A stretch of DNA of 64,000 nt, from positions 699,073-763,072 of the forward strand of contig NZ_LT841358.1 in NCBI RefSeq assembly GCF_900177045.1, in the 5' to 3' direction. Source of the DNA: Candidatus Nitrosotalea okcheonensis. Lineage in GTDB: Archaea > Thermoproteota > Nitrososphaeria > Nitrososphaerales > Nitrosopumilaceae. The notes below the pieces were generated by a model, which ran no database searches, was not told where the DNA came from, and saw nothing but the letters and a program-made list of their open reading frames with translations. Shown here in pieces: positions 35,785 to 43,437 of this stretch (within the stretch, counting starts at the first letter, position 1; each line of letters begins with the position of its first letter). The position numbers and the translations under genes are program-made.

Positions 35785-36799
35785 TAGAGTACATGAATTA
35801 ATGTCCATAAAGCGTGCCACGGTGTGTCCATCTTACCATGCATGTTCCGTTAACATTGCATGGTAAAATCTACAATCAATACAAAATCTAGAGCAGTTCT
35901 CCTCTACGTGGAACATGTCCGCCAAGCAAATGAAATATGTGTAATGTTTGGAATATCTAGAAGAACACTAACCAGATGGGTCAGCACGTACAACAGGGAG
36001 GGATTCAAGCACTAGAATCAAAGAAGCTAGGTCCAAAACATCCGCATTTTATTCCAAAGAAGATTGAGCTGAAGATAGTAAGACTCAAACAAAAACATCC
36101 ATCATAGGGAGCAAGACGATCAAGTACCAGTACGATCTTCCATGTCACTGGAGGACGGTCCACCGTGTCATCAAGAGACGCCAGATGCTTGTGAGAACCA
36201 AGCCAAAACCACAACCAGCAAAAAGATTCCAGAGACGACACGTTGATTCCATGTGGCAGGGAGACACGTTTCAGTTCCGCATTTCAGGCACGGGAAAGGT
36301 GTATGTGACAGGGTTTACTGATGACCGCTCACGGTACCGTATCATATCGAAGGCATATCTGCGCAAGAGTGCTACCGAGGCAGTCAACGCACTACGTAAC
36401 GCGGTCAAAAAAGGTAAGGATCTCAAGGCAACTCTACCTTGACAACGGGAGACAGTTCACATCAAAAGAGTTCTCAGGGACGAGATTACAAAATGCGGCA
36501 TCAGGTCAGTCTATGGCATACCGTATCATCCACGAGGGAGAGGGAAGATTGAGAACTATCACAAGGTACTCTACAAGGATCTGATAACTCAGATCAGGTT
36601 CAGGTCACTTGCACATTTCAAGAGAGCTTGGAAAGTTTGACATGATATACAAACAATGGAGGAAGAGTCAAGCGTTAGGTTGTAAGACTCCAGAATCCAT
36701 TTACAACGACAAGAAGTACATTAGCAGGCATGTCAAAAGATGATTATAACATGGACAGAGATTCTGTCAACAAACATGGACATTAATTGTGGTACACTA
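35785..36799 (+). mobile_element. Decayed IS with terminal inverted repeats
   Basis: ATTAATGTCCAT (35797-35808) and ATGGACATTAAT (36776-36787) are perfect 12-bp inverted repeats, extended outward with mismatches (GTAC...AATTAATGTCCAT). Between them lies one frameshifted transposase. Outer boundaries are approximate and no target-site duplication was found. A relative lies at 40282. Confidence 0.75.
35860..36743 (+). pseudogene. Frameshifted DDE (integrase-core) transposase
   Basis: N-terminal HTH frame (35860-36015): RQANEICVMFGISRRTLTRW. After stops and shifts, the catalytic core reads HVDSMWQGDTFQFR (first Asp), DNGRQFTSKEF (second Asp, in another frame) and YHPRGRGKIENYHKV (Glu). The end is YNDKKYISRHVKR. 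This order is that of IS3/IS481-type transposases. At least three frame changes, so inactive. Confidence 0.8.
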
Positions 36800-36857
36800 C
36801 ATATAATGATACCAGATTGAAGACAAAAATAACGTAAGATCATAGATAATAATTGGG

Positions 36858-37013
36858 ATGACGTATTGTATCATGATAGAAAAAGAGTCGCCAAAATTTT
36901 GCAAAGGAATTTGCTGGTTTTGTCAAAACCACTGCAATATGTACAGTTATACTCATGAAGCATGTATAATAGATTATTTTAGCAAACCAAAACAGCGTCT
37001 AGTCACAGCATAG
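36858..37013 (+). CDS. Possible small Cys-rich protein
   Basis: 51 aa from ATG: MTYCIMIEKE, then KFCKGICWFCQNHCN and THEAC. Six cysteines and two His in a compact CxxxCxxCxxxC...HxxxC layout, suited to a zinc or Fe-S site. It occupies the gap between two mobile elements and may be cargo of either. Not seen as a known family. Confidence 0.4.
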   Translation: MTYCIMIEKESPKFCKGICWFCQNHCNMYSYTHEACIIDYFSKPKQRLVTA

Positions 37014-37102
37014 AAAATCAAATGATGAAAAATAAAACACAAAACAAAAAGTATGACATATGATCTAACTAAATTTTCATAAGTTTTTCGGGTTCTGTCA
37101 AC

Positions 37103-38275
37103 TTACTGGCTCACTGTTCTCCTTGTAAACTCTCGGCTCATTTGTGCATTTTGAATTAATGTAATCCACTTGTTATCACCTTCTACTTTGATACCACAGG
37201 CTTCACTTGGTGTTTTCCCATCCAAGCCCATGTGCGGTCTAACGTAGTTGTGGAATATCTCATAGCCTTTCAAGATTGGTGTATCCATTTTCTTTAGTCC
37301 TCTCATAGTCTTTTCACGATCTCGTATTTCTCCGTTTAGTCGTTCCATCTTGTTATTGTTCATGTCATTTTTGAAATGAATGTGACGAATATGCTCGGTT
37401 CTCTGTTCCAAAGGTCGTGCCCAAAACTCTTTCATGTAAGCTTGTTGAAAGTTCATAGCTCCGTCTGTAATCAAGACTTTAGGCTTCTTTCCTGCTACTT
37501 TTTTACCCTCTCTGAATAATTCGTTAATGTTCTCTTTGTATTTTGTATTTCCTACTTGTTGTGCAATTATGTATCTAGTTTCGTCATCTAATAGTGCATA
37601 CATGTATTTCATATTGCCTGAAATTTTCAAGAATAGTTCATCTGATCTCCAAGTGTCGCCTACTTGTGGAGTTATTTTCTCCAAATATCCGCTCATTAGT
37701 TTAGTGTATTTCTTAATCCAGTTGTAAACAGTCTGATGTGATACGTTTACTCCTTGCAGTTTCAAGAACTGTTGAACATTCCTTAATGATTCACCTGTAA
37801 AGTATAGTTGCATAGCTGAAGTGATTGCTTTAGGATTTACTCTCATTCCCTCAAATCCAATATTGAATACAAACCACTTGCCACAGTCCTTGCATGAAAA
37901 TCTCTGAATGTCACCTGACTTGTTTCGTCTAATTCCGTGCTTGACTATGTTGATAGATTGACATTCAATACACTTTGAACAATCAATTTGTTCTATTACG
38001 ACATTGTTTCTTTCCTTGACTTCTTTTCTTATCTTTACGCTAAACTCTACTGCGTGAATATGCTTACAGCAAATCTTTCGGTAAATGTGATCTTCGCAAT
38101 CACAAATTAGTCCAGATTCGGTAGATATGACATCATGTTCTAGGTTTCTTGATTGTGATTTTACTTTGTAGTGATGTTCGTCTATTCTTCTTACTTGATT
38201 ATGATTAGCTATTTCCTTTCCTCTTTCTTCACGGTTGTTATCATGTTTCAATGTATATCTATTGATTCTATACAT
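37103..38275 (-). CDS. IS6-like DDE transposase with SWIM and zinc-ribbon domains
   Basis: About 390 aa. The N-terminus has a SWIM-type zinc motif (CDCEDHIYRKICCKHIHAV), then a zinc ribbon (CSKCIECQS ... FSCKDCGKW), an HTH (GVNVSHQTVYNWIKKY) and the DDE core: WRSDELFLKI (D), KPKVLITDGAMNF (D), NNNKMERLNGEIRDREKTM (E). The YVRPHMGLDGKTPSEACGI end is typical of IS6/IS240. The upstream extension to 38470 crosses the RHH gene and is non-coding. The frame is intact, so the enzyme may be active. Confidence 0.85.
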   Translation of the reverse strand: MYRINRYTLKHDNNREERGKEIANHNQVRRIDEHHYKVKSQSRNLEHDVISTESGLICDCEDHIYRKICCKHIHAVEFSVKIRKEVKERNNVVIEQIDCSKCIECQSINIVKHGIRRNKSGDIQRFSCKDCGKWFVFNIGFEGMRVNPKAITSAMQLYFTGESLRNVQQFLKLQGVNVSHQTVYNWIKKYTKLMSGYLEKITPQVGDTWRSDELFLKISGNMKYMYALLDDETRYIIAQQVGNTKYKENINELFREGKKVAGKKPKVLITDGAMNFQQAYMKEFWARPLEQRTEHIRHIHFKNDMNNNKMERLNGEIRDREKTMRGLKKMDTPILKGYEIFHNYVRPHMGLDGKTPSEACGIKVEGDNKWITLIQNAQMSREFTRRTVSQ

Positions 38276-38315
38276 AGCGATATTATTAAATATATCGATA
38301 GGTATCAATATGTAC

Positions 38316-38453
38316 ATGGCAATGAAGAGATTCATGGTTTCAATACCTGAAGAGATGGAACGAGCATTGGAGAAGGAACGAAAAGAGAGAATGTTGGAAA
38401 CTGTCCCCGAAGTAATTCGGGTTATTCTTAGTGAATACCTAAGAAAAAAGTAA
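38316..38453 (+). CDS. Small ribbon-helix-helix protein (transposon passenger)
   Basis: 45 aa: MAMKRFMVSIPEEMERALEK then ERMLETVPEVIRVILSEYLR. An RHH of the CopG/Arc type: the beta strand KRFMVSIP contacts DNA and the two helices dimerise. An ATG six bases earlier is possible. Divergent from the transposase, whose start is 40 bases away, so it may repress transposase transcription. Ends one base before the convergent membrane-protein gene. Confidence 0.65.
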   Translation: MAMKRFMVSIPEEMERALEKERKERMLETVPEVIRVILSEYLRKK

Positions 38454-38454
38454 A

Positions 38455-39342
38455 TTATCTTGGAGGACAACGATCACACTTTCCCTTAAGATTTTGTTGT
38501 CCTTCACATAAATCTAATAGAAACACTTTTCTGCTCTCATTGAATCTGTTCTTGAACGATTCATCAAGATTTTTTTCCATTGTATCAAGCTCTTTCACTA
38601 TTGACATTAAATTCTGATCAAATGTTAAAGGAGAAAGAATATCCAATAATTTTTCAAGTGTAGACATATCACCTACTGCAATACTACCTTTGTTTTCCAC
38701 TTCCAGTGAGGGTAACAGATCAGAACGATTTTCAGTGACATTAATCTTAATCTTACATAATGGAATATACTCATTTACATGATGATCATACATGCTTTTC
38801 ATCATGAACTTCTCAAATTGTTTTTTCATAATATGGTGTTTGGTCTGACCAAGATATTCATCACTATCTGGTAAGTCTTTGAACGATTCAAGTTTTCTAT
38901 CTATGTAATTGTTAAACTCTCTGATTTTTTGTTCCATTTCATCCGTTTTAACATCATAATGAGCCCTACATTGTTGATACAGTTTACCAAGTTCGTATTG
39001 TTGTAGGTGTGATTTCAGATTTTCAAAGAGATCATGATGCTCACACCAAGAGAATTTGTTGATGGTTTGTGTCTCCCAATAAACACTAGGAGATGATGCA
39101 AGTTGATCCAAAATATCATAGAAAAATTCTTTATGTTTTTCTCTTCTATCATCTAGACGGCTTCTCTTTCCCGCTATATATGTAAAAATTCCGTTAAATG
39201 CTTCCACCATGATCAATCCTATTAGTAAATAATTGGAGGCGTATGTCGTTCCAAAAAATGTGTTTATAGATTGTGTGTAGTAGATTGAAAATCCCGCTAG
39301 GATCGGTATTACCACCAATGTTATGGTTAGTATCTTTCTCAT
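38455..39342 (-). CDS. Two-TM coiled-coil protein (transposon passenger)
   Basis: 295 aa. Two N-terminal hydrophobic helices (ILTITLVVIPILAGFSIYYT and SNYLLIGLIMVEAFNGIFTY), then a long charged helical cytoplasmic region with conserved-looking YWETQTINKFSWCEHHDLF, and a C-terminal CEGQQNLKGKCDRCPPR with three Cys. Located inside the right terminal repeat of the element. Unknown; membrane-helix plus helical domains occur in some defence proteins, but no such family is recognised. Confidence 0.6.
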   Translation of the reverse strand: MRKILTITLVVIPILAGFSIYYTQSINTFFGTTYASNYLLIGLIMVEAFNGIFTYIAGKRSRLDDRREKHKEFFYDILDQLASSPSVYWETQTINKFSWCEHHDLFENLKSHLQQYELGKLYQQCRAHYDVKTDEMEQKIREFNNYIDRKLESFKDLPDSDEYLGQTKHHIMKKQFEKFMMKSMYDHHVNEYIPLCKIKINVTENRSDLLPSLEVENKGSIAVGDMSTLEKLLDILSPLTFDQNLMSIVKELDTMEKNLDESFKNRFNESRKVFLLDLCEGQQNLKGKCDRCPPR

Positions 39343-39474
39343 TTCTCAGATCCCCGATCGTGCCTAGCGATTTAAATGAGCCGATGGTTGACAGAGAGAA
39401 ATATGAGCCATCAAGTTGACAACACCTTCTAGGATCATCTTTTTATTTTATAAAATCGTATATAATACAGCGAT

Positions 39475-40245
39475 ATGGCATCAACTGCTCGCATGTCTTG
39501 GCGAGTAAGCAACTCGCTTATTGTGATACTAGTCATAACCCTGTACATTTTACTTCCATTACCATTCTTTCTGGGTGAAAAAACTGACAGTAAAACCATG
39601 CTAACTTTTTATCAATACTCGATGCCATTTCTTGCAGGTGGGCTTGTACTGTTATTTTTATTCAAACAAAATAGAATAGCTGTTCCAACAAAAGATGAAA
39701 AACAACGAAGAGGATCTGAGAGAAGACAGATAGTCAGGCTTGGTGCAATAGCAGGTTGTATTGCCTCTTTTTCTGTCCTTGTGCCCATATTTTTGGGTGA
39801 ATATGCAACACATCTGCCTCCAGGCACATATCTTTCAGTACTTGGAACAGTACTTGGAAGCTACATTGGAAATACCCAGTACAGCTTTGTGCTTGGCCTT
39901 ATGGCACACTTGATAACTGGAACTGCGATAGGCGCTGTATTTAGCTGTATCATGTCAGCGTCTGAAATATTTGATTTTAGGAAAAAAAGTCAGGTGTTTG
40001 CATTTGGCCTTGGTGCAGGCTTTATCACATTTCTTGCACTGTTCAATCCAATATCGAGACTTGGCATAGAGCCATACCTGCAACAGTCGTTGCATGTTAC
40101 AATGACAAACGCAGATCCAATAACCATATCCAATACTGCAAGAGAGATAATGTCAAATCTATTGGCAGGATCTCTTTTGATGCATCTGCTCTTTGGTTTC
40201 ATGCTGGGAATGGCTTTCTACGTACTGGCACGAAGATATACGTGA
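39475..40245 (+). CDS. Multi-pass membrane protein, unknown
   Basis: 256 aa with about seven hydrophobic segments. Cytoplasmic basic loop KDEKQRRGSERRQIVRLGA after TM2; helices 3-7 are Gly/Ala/Ser-rich (GTVLGSYIGNTQYSFVLGLM, HLITGTAIGAVFSCIM). Composition is more typical of the core genome than of the neighbouring elements. No family recognised; possibly a transporter subunit. Confidence 0.6.
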   Translation: MASTARMSWRVSNSLIVILVITLYILLPLPFFLGEKTDSKTMLTFYQYSMPFLAGGLVLLFLFKQNRIAVPTKDEKQRRGSERRQIVRLGAIAGCIASFSVLVPIFLGEYATHLPPGTYLSVLGTVLGSYIGNTQYSFVLGLMAHLITGTAIGAVFSCIMSASEIFDFRKKSQVFAFGLGAGFITFLALFNPISRLGIEPYLQQSLHVTMTNADPITISNTAREIMSNLLAGSLLMHLLFGFMLGMAFYVLARRYT

Positions 40246-40281
40246 TTACGTGTAGAGTATCAGAGATAATGCCCGCTTAGC

Positions 40282-40543
40282 GTATCACAATTAATGTCCG
40301 CATAAACACCCACGGCATGCTTCTGATGCATGGTAAAAGTAACAGATGAAATCAGAATCAGGGCGGTCATTTTGCATACCCTCAATGGCAAACATGCAAA
40401 GGAAATTTGTTCTGCGTATGCGATATCTGACCTAACCCTCAGAAGATGGGTCAGATCATACAGGAGTGGGGGTGGCTGGAATCAGACACAAAATGGATCC
40501 ATTAAAGTTATTACAACGAGGAAGTTTACATGTCTTCAAAGCA
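40282..40543 (+). pseudogene. Truncated relative of the 35.8-kb IS
   Basis: Starts with the same terminal repeat (GTATCACAATTAATGTCC, 40282-40299), then a 50-residue HTH frame from 40330 (KHAKEICSAYAISDLTLRRW) homologous to the start of the decayed transposase at 35860. The rest of the element is missing: sequence stops resembling it before the 171-bp repeat starts at 40544. Confidence 0.7.
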
Positions 40544-40714
40544 GAAATACAATAAAAATAATTCTGAACCGTATGATCAGTCTTATTAGAATCTTTAAAG
40601 TACATCACACATGTTAAGAGAATGTGGGAAATAATGAAAGGAGATCTAAAATTAAATAATAAATCAAATGTCACACTATCTATAGATACTGCAATTTTTA
40701 ATGAAATAAAAAAA
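40544..40714. repeat. Left arm of a perfect 171-bp inverted repeat
   Basis: Identical, base for base as read, to the reverse complement of 42398-42568. Contains 78 bases upstream of the start codon plus the first 31 codons of the RHH gene. Identity ends abruptly on both sides. Confidence 0.9.
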
Positions 40715-41185
40715 TATGCTGAAGATCAAGGACAAAGTGTCAATGCGTTGTTGAATACTGTGTTGACAAAGTATGTTCTGCTCTATGGACCTGCTGAGGT
40801 GCAAGAGGGCATGCTAGTTCCGCACAAGTTCTTTAGTGGGTTACTGAAATACATTCCTGATGATGATCTGTTGGAGTTGATACATGAAGATGGTTTTGAA
40901 GCTATCAGATCAATTTTCGTACAAGGGGGAATTTCATTTAGTATTGATAATATGATCACATACGTTTTTGAACGCATTGCTCTATGGGCTGGTACATACT
41001 ACAAATTCCGTAGTTATCATGATGATGATGGTTGGCTATGTCTTGCCTTTGAACATAGTTATGGGATAAAATGGTCTAAAGCCTTAGGTGAATCTCTCTC
41101 TATTATCATTAAAGAAATATTGAATCATGATTCAGAACATAAAATTACTGCCTCAACAACACTCATCCGAGTAAACGTTAAATGA
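40622..41185 (+). CDS. RHH regulator with GIKWS domain, paralog 1
   Basis: 187 aa. Residues 15-50 form an RHH unit (NVTLSIDTAIFNEIKK, then QSVNALLNTVLTKYVLLY). The rest includes ISFSIDNMITYVFERIALWA and FEHSYGIKWSKALGESL, shared with paralogs at 41927 and 15509. The first 31 residues, including the DNA-reading beta strand, are identical to those of paralog 2 at DNA level; after that, identity falls to about 40 percent. The start may be the ATG five codons in (MKGDLKLNNK). A GGAG Shine-Dalgarno-like string is inside the repeat but downstream of both ATGs. Confidence 0.75.
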   Translation: MWEIMKGDLKLNNKSNVTLSIDTAIFNEIKKYAEDQGQSVNALLNTVLTKYVLLYGPAEVQEGMLVPHKFFSGLLKYIPDDDLLELIHEDGFEAIRSIFVQGGISFSIDNMITYVFERIALWAGTYYKFRSYHDDDGWLCLAFEHSYGIKWSKALGESLSIIIKEILNHDSEHKITASTTLIRVNVK

Positions 41186-41248
41186 TGTTTTCTACTCTTC
41201 TAATATGATATTGTAAATTAATTTTCATAATTTTTCTTACTGTAAATT

Positions 41249-41822
41249 TCAGAACACTTGTTGGTCCATGGTAAAAACTTCGCTGTGCCCAGATTTTGGT
41301 ACGTAAATAACTGTATGATGGTTTTGACGTAGATCGTCGCGCCACTGTTTCTTTTTACTCGGTTCAATCTTTGAAACATCATATGAGCACATTATAGAAC
41401 CTCCAAGATCGTCAAATTGATTTTGAACATCTCTTTCAATGTTCAATTCTGCAGAAATTCTTTCCATGGTATCTACATTTGGAATAATTCTAGAAACTAT
41501 TCGAAATGGTGTTCTGATATTCATCTGAATCATTATCCAATCTCTCCTACAATGCAAAATCTCATCTCGACTACCAGATCTATGACTAATTTGTAAAATA
41601 CGTTAGTTGTTTACTCTGGAAATATTTCAAAGGAATGCCATAATTTAACATTTCAATAACTATGGAGCAAGAATCTTCTTCTGTTGCATACCTGCATTCT
41701 TCTCCACTTGTTAGCCCGTTTTTTATGAACCTGAACATTATCATCTTGGCATGTTCTAGATCCTCGTAAAGTAGGAGTATGTGCTTACGTGATGTAAGAT
41801 TATCTACATAATTAATCGGGTA
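41249..41822 (-). pseudogene. MEDS-domain sensor remnant
   Basis: The 5' part, without any start codon, reads RKHILLLYEDLEHAKMIMFR then FIKNGLTSGEECRYATEEDS, and the 3' part, one frame over, reads ERDVQNQFDDLGGSIMCSYD then VSKIEPSKKKQWRDDLRQNH. These match the start and end of MEDS (DcmR-type sensory) domains: HxxLLYxxxEE, GLxxGExCxY and CxYDxSxI. The two frames meet near a TAG at 41617. It lies inside the inverted-repeat segment, between the two RHH paralogs, on the strand of paralog 2. Confidence 0.65.
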
Positions 41823-41926
41823 TCACATATTGTTTTCAATTACGTGACTTGGGAACAAATTGAATATTTAATACCCTGCCACTGATCTACACTGTTTACA
41901 CGATAAAAATGTCATTAGTCTTACAG

Positions 41927-42490
41927 TTATTTTTTATCTACTTTTACTAATACTGCTGTTGATAGGGCTTTGAAAGTAGAAGTCTGGTTTGCCATCTCTC
42001 TGATCATATTACAGATGCTTGCTCCTAATATCCTAGACCACTTGATTCCTAATTTATGGTCAAACACAAGACATGTGTATCCTTCTTCATCAACATAGTG
42101 TCGAAATCGTCGATATGCTCCCGCCCATAATGCAACTTTTTCAAAATGATGTTTAATTAAACCGTCTAGTGTGAAAGGTATGTTGTCATGCACATAAACG
42201 GCTTGCATTGTTTCCACTGAAACGTTGGTTAACAATTCAATGTGTTTATTTTCATCTAATAATTCTATGAATGCTTCAAAATATTTTCTCGGTATGGATG
42301 CACCCTCTTGATCTTCAAGATGTTTATAAAATAATACATGTTTTGCCAGTATGGTATTAATTTTTGTGTTAACGCTTATTGTTTGATTTTTTGAATCTTT
42401 TTTTATTTCATTAAAAATTGCAGTATCTATAGATAGTGTGACATTTGATTTATTATTTAATTTTAGATCTCCTTTCATTATTTCCCACAT
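41927..42490 (-). CDS. RHH regulator with GIKWS domain, paralog 2
   Basis: 187 aa, same length as paralog 1 and convergent with it. Shared RHH start (SNVTLSIDTAIFNEIKK), then a divergent helix (QTISVNTKINTILAKHVLFY) and sensor part (IPFTLDGLIKHHFEKVALWA, FDHKLGIKWSRILGASI). Because the promoter and DNA-reading strand are identical to paralog 1, both proteins probably bind the same operator and may form mixed dimers, while the sensor parts differ. Confidence 0.75.
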   Translation of the reverse strand: MWEIMKGDLKLNNKSNVTLSIDTAIFNEIKKDSKNQTISVNTKINTILAKHVLFYKHLEDQEGASIPRKYFEAFIELLDENKHIELLTNVSVETMQAVYVHDNIPFTLDGLIKHHFEKVALWAGAYRRFRHYVDEEGYTCLVFDHKLGIKWSRILGASICNMIREMANQTSTFKALSTAVLVKVDKK

Positions 42491-42568
42491 TCTCTTAACA
42501 TGTGTGATGTACTTTAAAGATTCTAATAAGACTGATCATACGGTTCAGAATTATTTTTATTGTATTTC
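42398..42568. repeat. Right arm of the perfect 171-bp inverted repeat
   Basis: Reverse complement of 40544-40714. The arms enclose 1683 bp holding both divergent gene bodies and the MEDS remnant. Confidence 0.9.
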
Positions 42569-42794
42569 CATTGTTACAGTATTTGTGGAAACTTTTGTTG
42601 TAACTTTTGCTGAGAATGATTTCGTGAGCATATCAGAAAATGAGGTCGCTAGCACTGCGACAGTACGAAGCCAAGAGTTACAGAAGATTCGTTGTTTTTT
42701 ACAACGTTTCCAAGTCTTCTTATCTCTACGTCCTGACTGAGTGTATAACAATTTCAAAAAATTAGGCGTGAACTATTTAAAGAAAAAATAGGTA

Positions 42795-42890
42795 CGCCAG
42801 GTAAGGGATTCGAACCCCTGCATGCTTGCGCATAACCGCTACCTTGTTTTTGATCTCGAGGCGGTCGCCGTTCCGCTTGGCTAACCTGGC
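42795..42890 (-). tRNA. tRNA-Ser (CGA) with a short intron
   Basis: Acceptor GCCAGGT pairs with ACCTGGC, discriminator G, CCA not encoded. D arm GCC...GGC, anticodon stem ACCGC/GCGGT, T arm TTCGAAT. The long variable arm (ATGC-GCAA-GCAT) marks a class II tRNA. The anticodon loop reads CTCGAG, then an extra 14 bases (ATCAAAAACAAGGT) before A and the 3' stem, consistent with an archaeal intron at 37/38. Anticodon CGA reads UCG. Just upstream of fen1 and 1.6 kb from a recombinase remnant. Confidence 0.9.
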
Positions 42891-42977
42891 ACTTGTTAGA
42901 AAGTTGGATTTTGGTACATAAATAACATGGCAATGAAACTGATCAGTAGATCAAGTATATAATAAAGGATATAAAGT

Positions 42978-42993
42978 AGATAATTTATTATCT
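42978..42993. promoter_or_regulatory. Palindrome AGATAAT-TT-ATTATCT
   Basis: Perfect 7-2-7 dyad that ends six bases before the ATG of the next small gene. A related AGATAATTTAT precedes the following RHH gene. Confidence 0.6.
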
Positions 42994-42999
42994 AAACAA

Positions 43000-43179
43000 A
43001 TGGAGACAATAATAAAAAAGACAGTCTCAATAGAATATGCAGGCAAAAAACACGCAGTCTCAGATGATCTTACCATATCATTACTCTTGGCCCAAATTGG
43101 CCTCCCAGAGGACACGCATGTTAGGATGGTTCCAACAAAAGAAGGGTTCATAATCATACCACAGACAGAAAAAAATTGA
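43000..43179 (+). CDS. Small 59-residue protein before an RHH gene
   Basis: METIIKKTVSIEYAGKKHAV, then DLTISLLLAQIGLPEDTHVR and KEGFIIIPQTEKN. A compact beta-rich design. Leaderless-type start directly behind a palindrome. With the RHH gene 48 bases downstream it resembles a two-gene self-regulated module, but neither partner has a recognised toxin fold. Confidence 0.6.
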   Translation: METIIKKTVSIEYAGKKHAVSDDLTISLLLAQIGLPEDTHVRMVPTKEGFIIIPQTEKN

Positions 43180-43183
43180 TAAT

Positions 43184-43197
43184 AGATAATTTATCAT
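43184..43197. promoter_or_regulatory. AGATAATTTATCAT site
   Basis: Shares AGATAATTTAT with the palindrome at 42978 and lies 31 bases before the TTG start of the RHH gene. It is embedded in a wider dyad (TGATAA...TTATCA). Confidence 0.45.
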
Positions 43198-43227
43198 TGA
43201 TATTAAACCATGATACAGTGATACCCA

Positions 43228-43407
43228 TTGGCAAAGACTAGAATTTCCATAACAATTGATGATAGCATTGCAAAGGCAATAGAACTGTATTACAGAGAAA
43301 AGGTAAAAAATGCAGCAGAAAAGGGAGAAGCAATACCAAAACTATCAAACATTTACGAGGAAATTATAGAAAAGGGCTGGGACAAGTCTTTTCTAAAAAA
43401 GAAATAA
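43228..43407 (+). CDS. Small RHH protein with TTG start
   Basis: 59 aa: MAKTRISITIDDSIAKAIEL then EKVKNAAEKGEAIPKLSNIY and EEIIEKGWDKSFLKKK. The strand TRISITID plus two helices is an RHH of the MetJ/Arc class. It probably binds the AGATAATTTAT sites in front of itself and its neighbour. No ATG fits; TTG gives the complete strand. Confidence 0.6.
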   Translation: MAKTRISITIDDSIAKAIELYYREKVKNAAEKGEAIPKLSNIYEEIIEKGWDKSFLKKK

Positions 43408-43437
43408 GAATACTTGAAAACAACGTAACATCAAGAG

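Larger units (their letters stand above)
37091..39426. mobile_element. IS6-like transposon with long imperfect terminal repeats and two passenger genes
   Basis: The left end (GGTTCTGTCAACTTACTGGC...) and the right end read inward (GGTGTTGTCAACTTGATGGC...) match at about 42 of 53 positions, including TGTCAACTT, TGGCTCA and a second inner block CGGCTCATTT about 30 bp later. IS6-family ends also start GG-x-x-CTGT. Contents: transposase, a small RHH gene and a coiled-coil membrane protein. No 8-bp target duplication is visible. About 2.3 kb, longer than a plain IS6 (0.8-1.2 kb). Confidence 0.65.

Noticed and set aside
37083-39434. 8-bp target-site duplication around the IS6-like element
   Set aside because: GTTTTTCG on the left and TTCTAGGA on the right do not match, so boundaries or history remain uncertain.
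42557-42757. 66-residue minus-strand frame between the right repeat arm and tRNA-Ser
   Set aside because: TTG start, ends inside the repeat, no recognisable domain; coding potential is weak.
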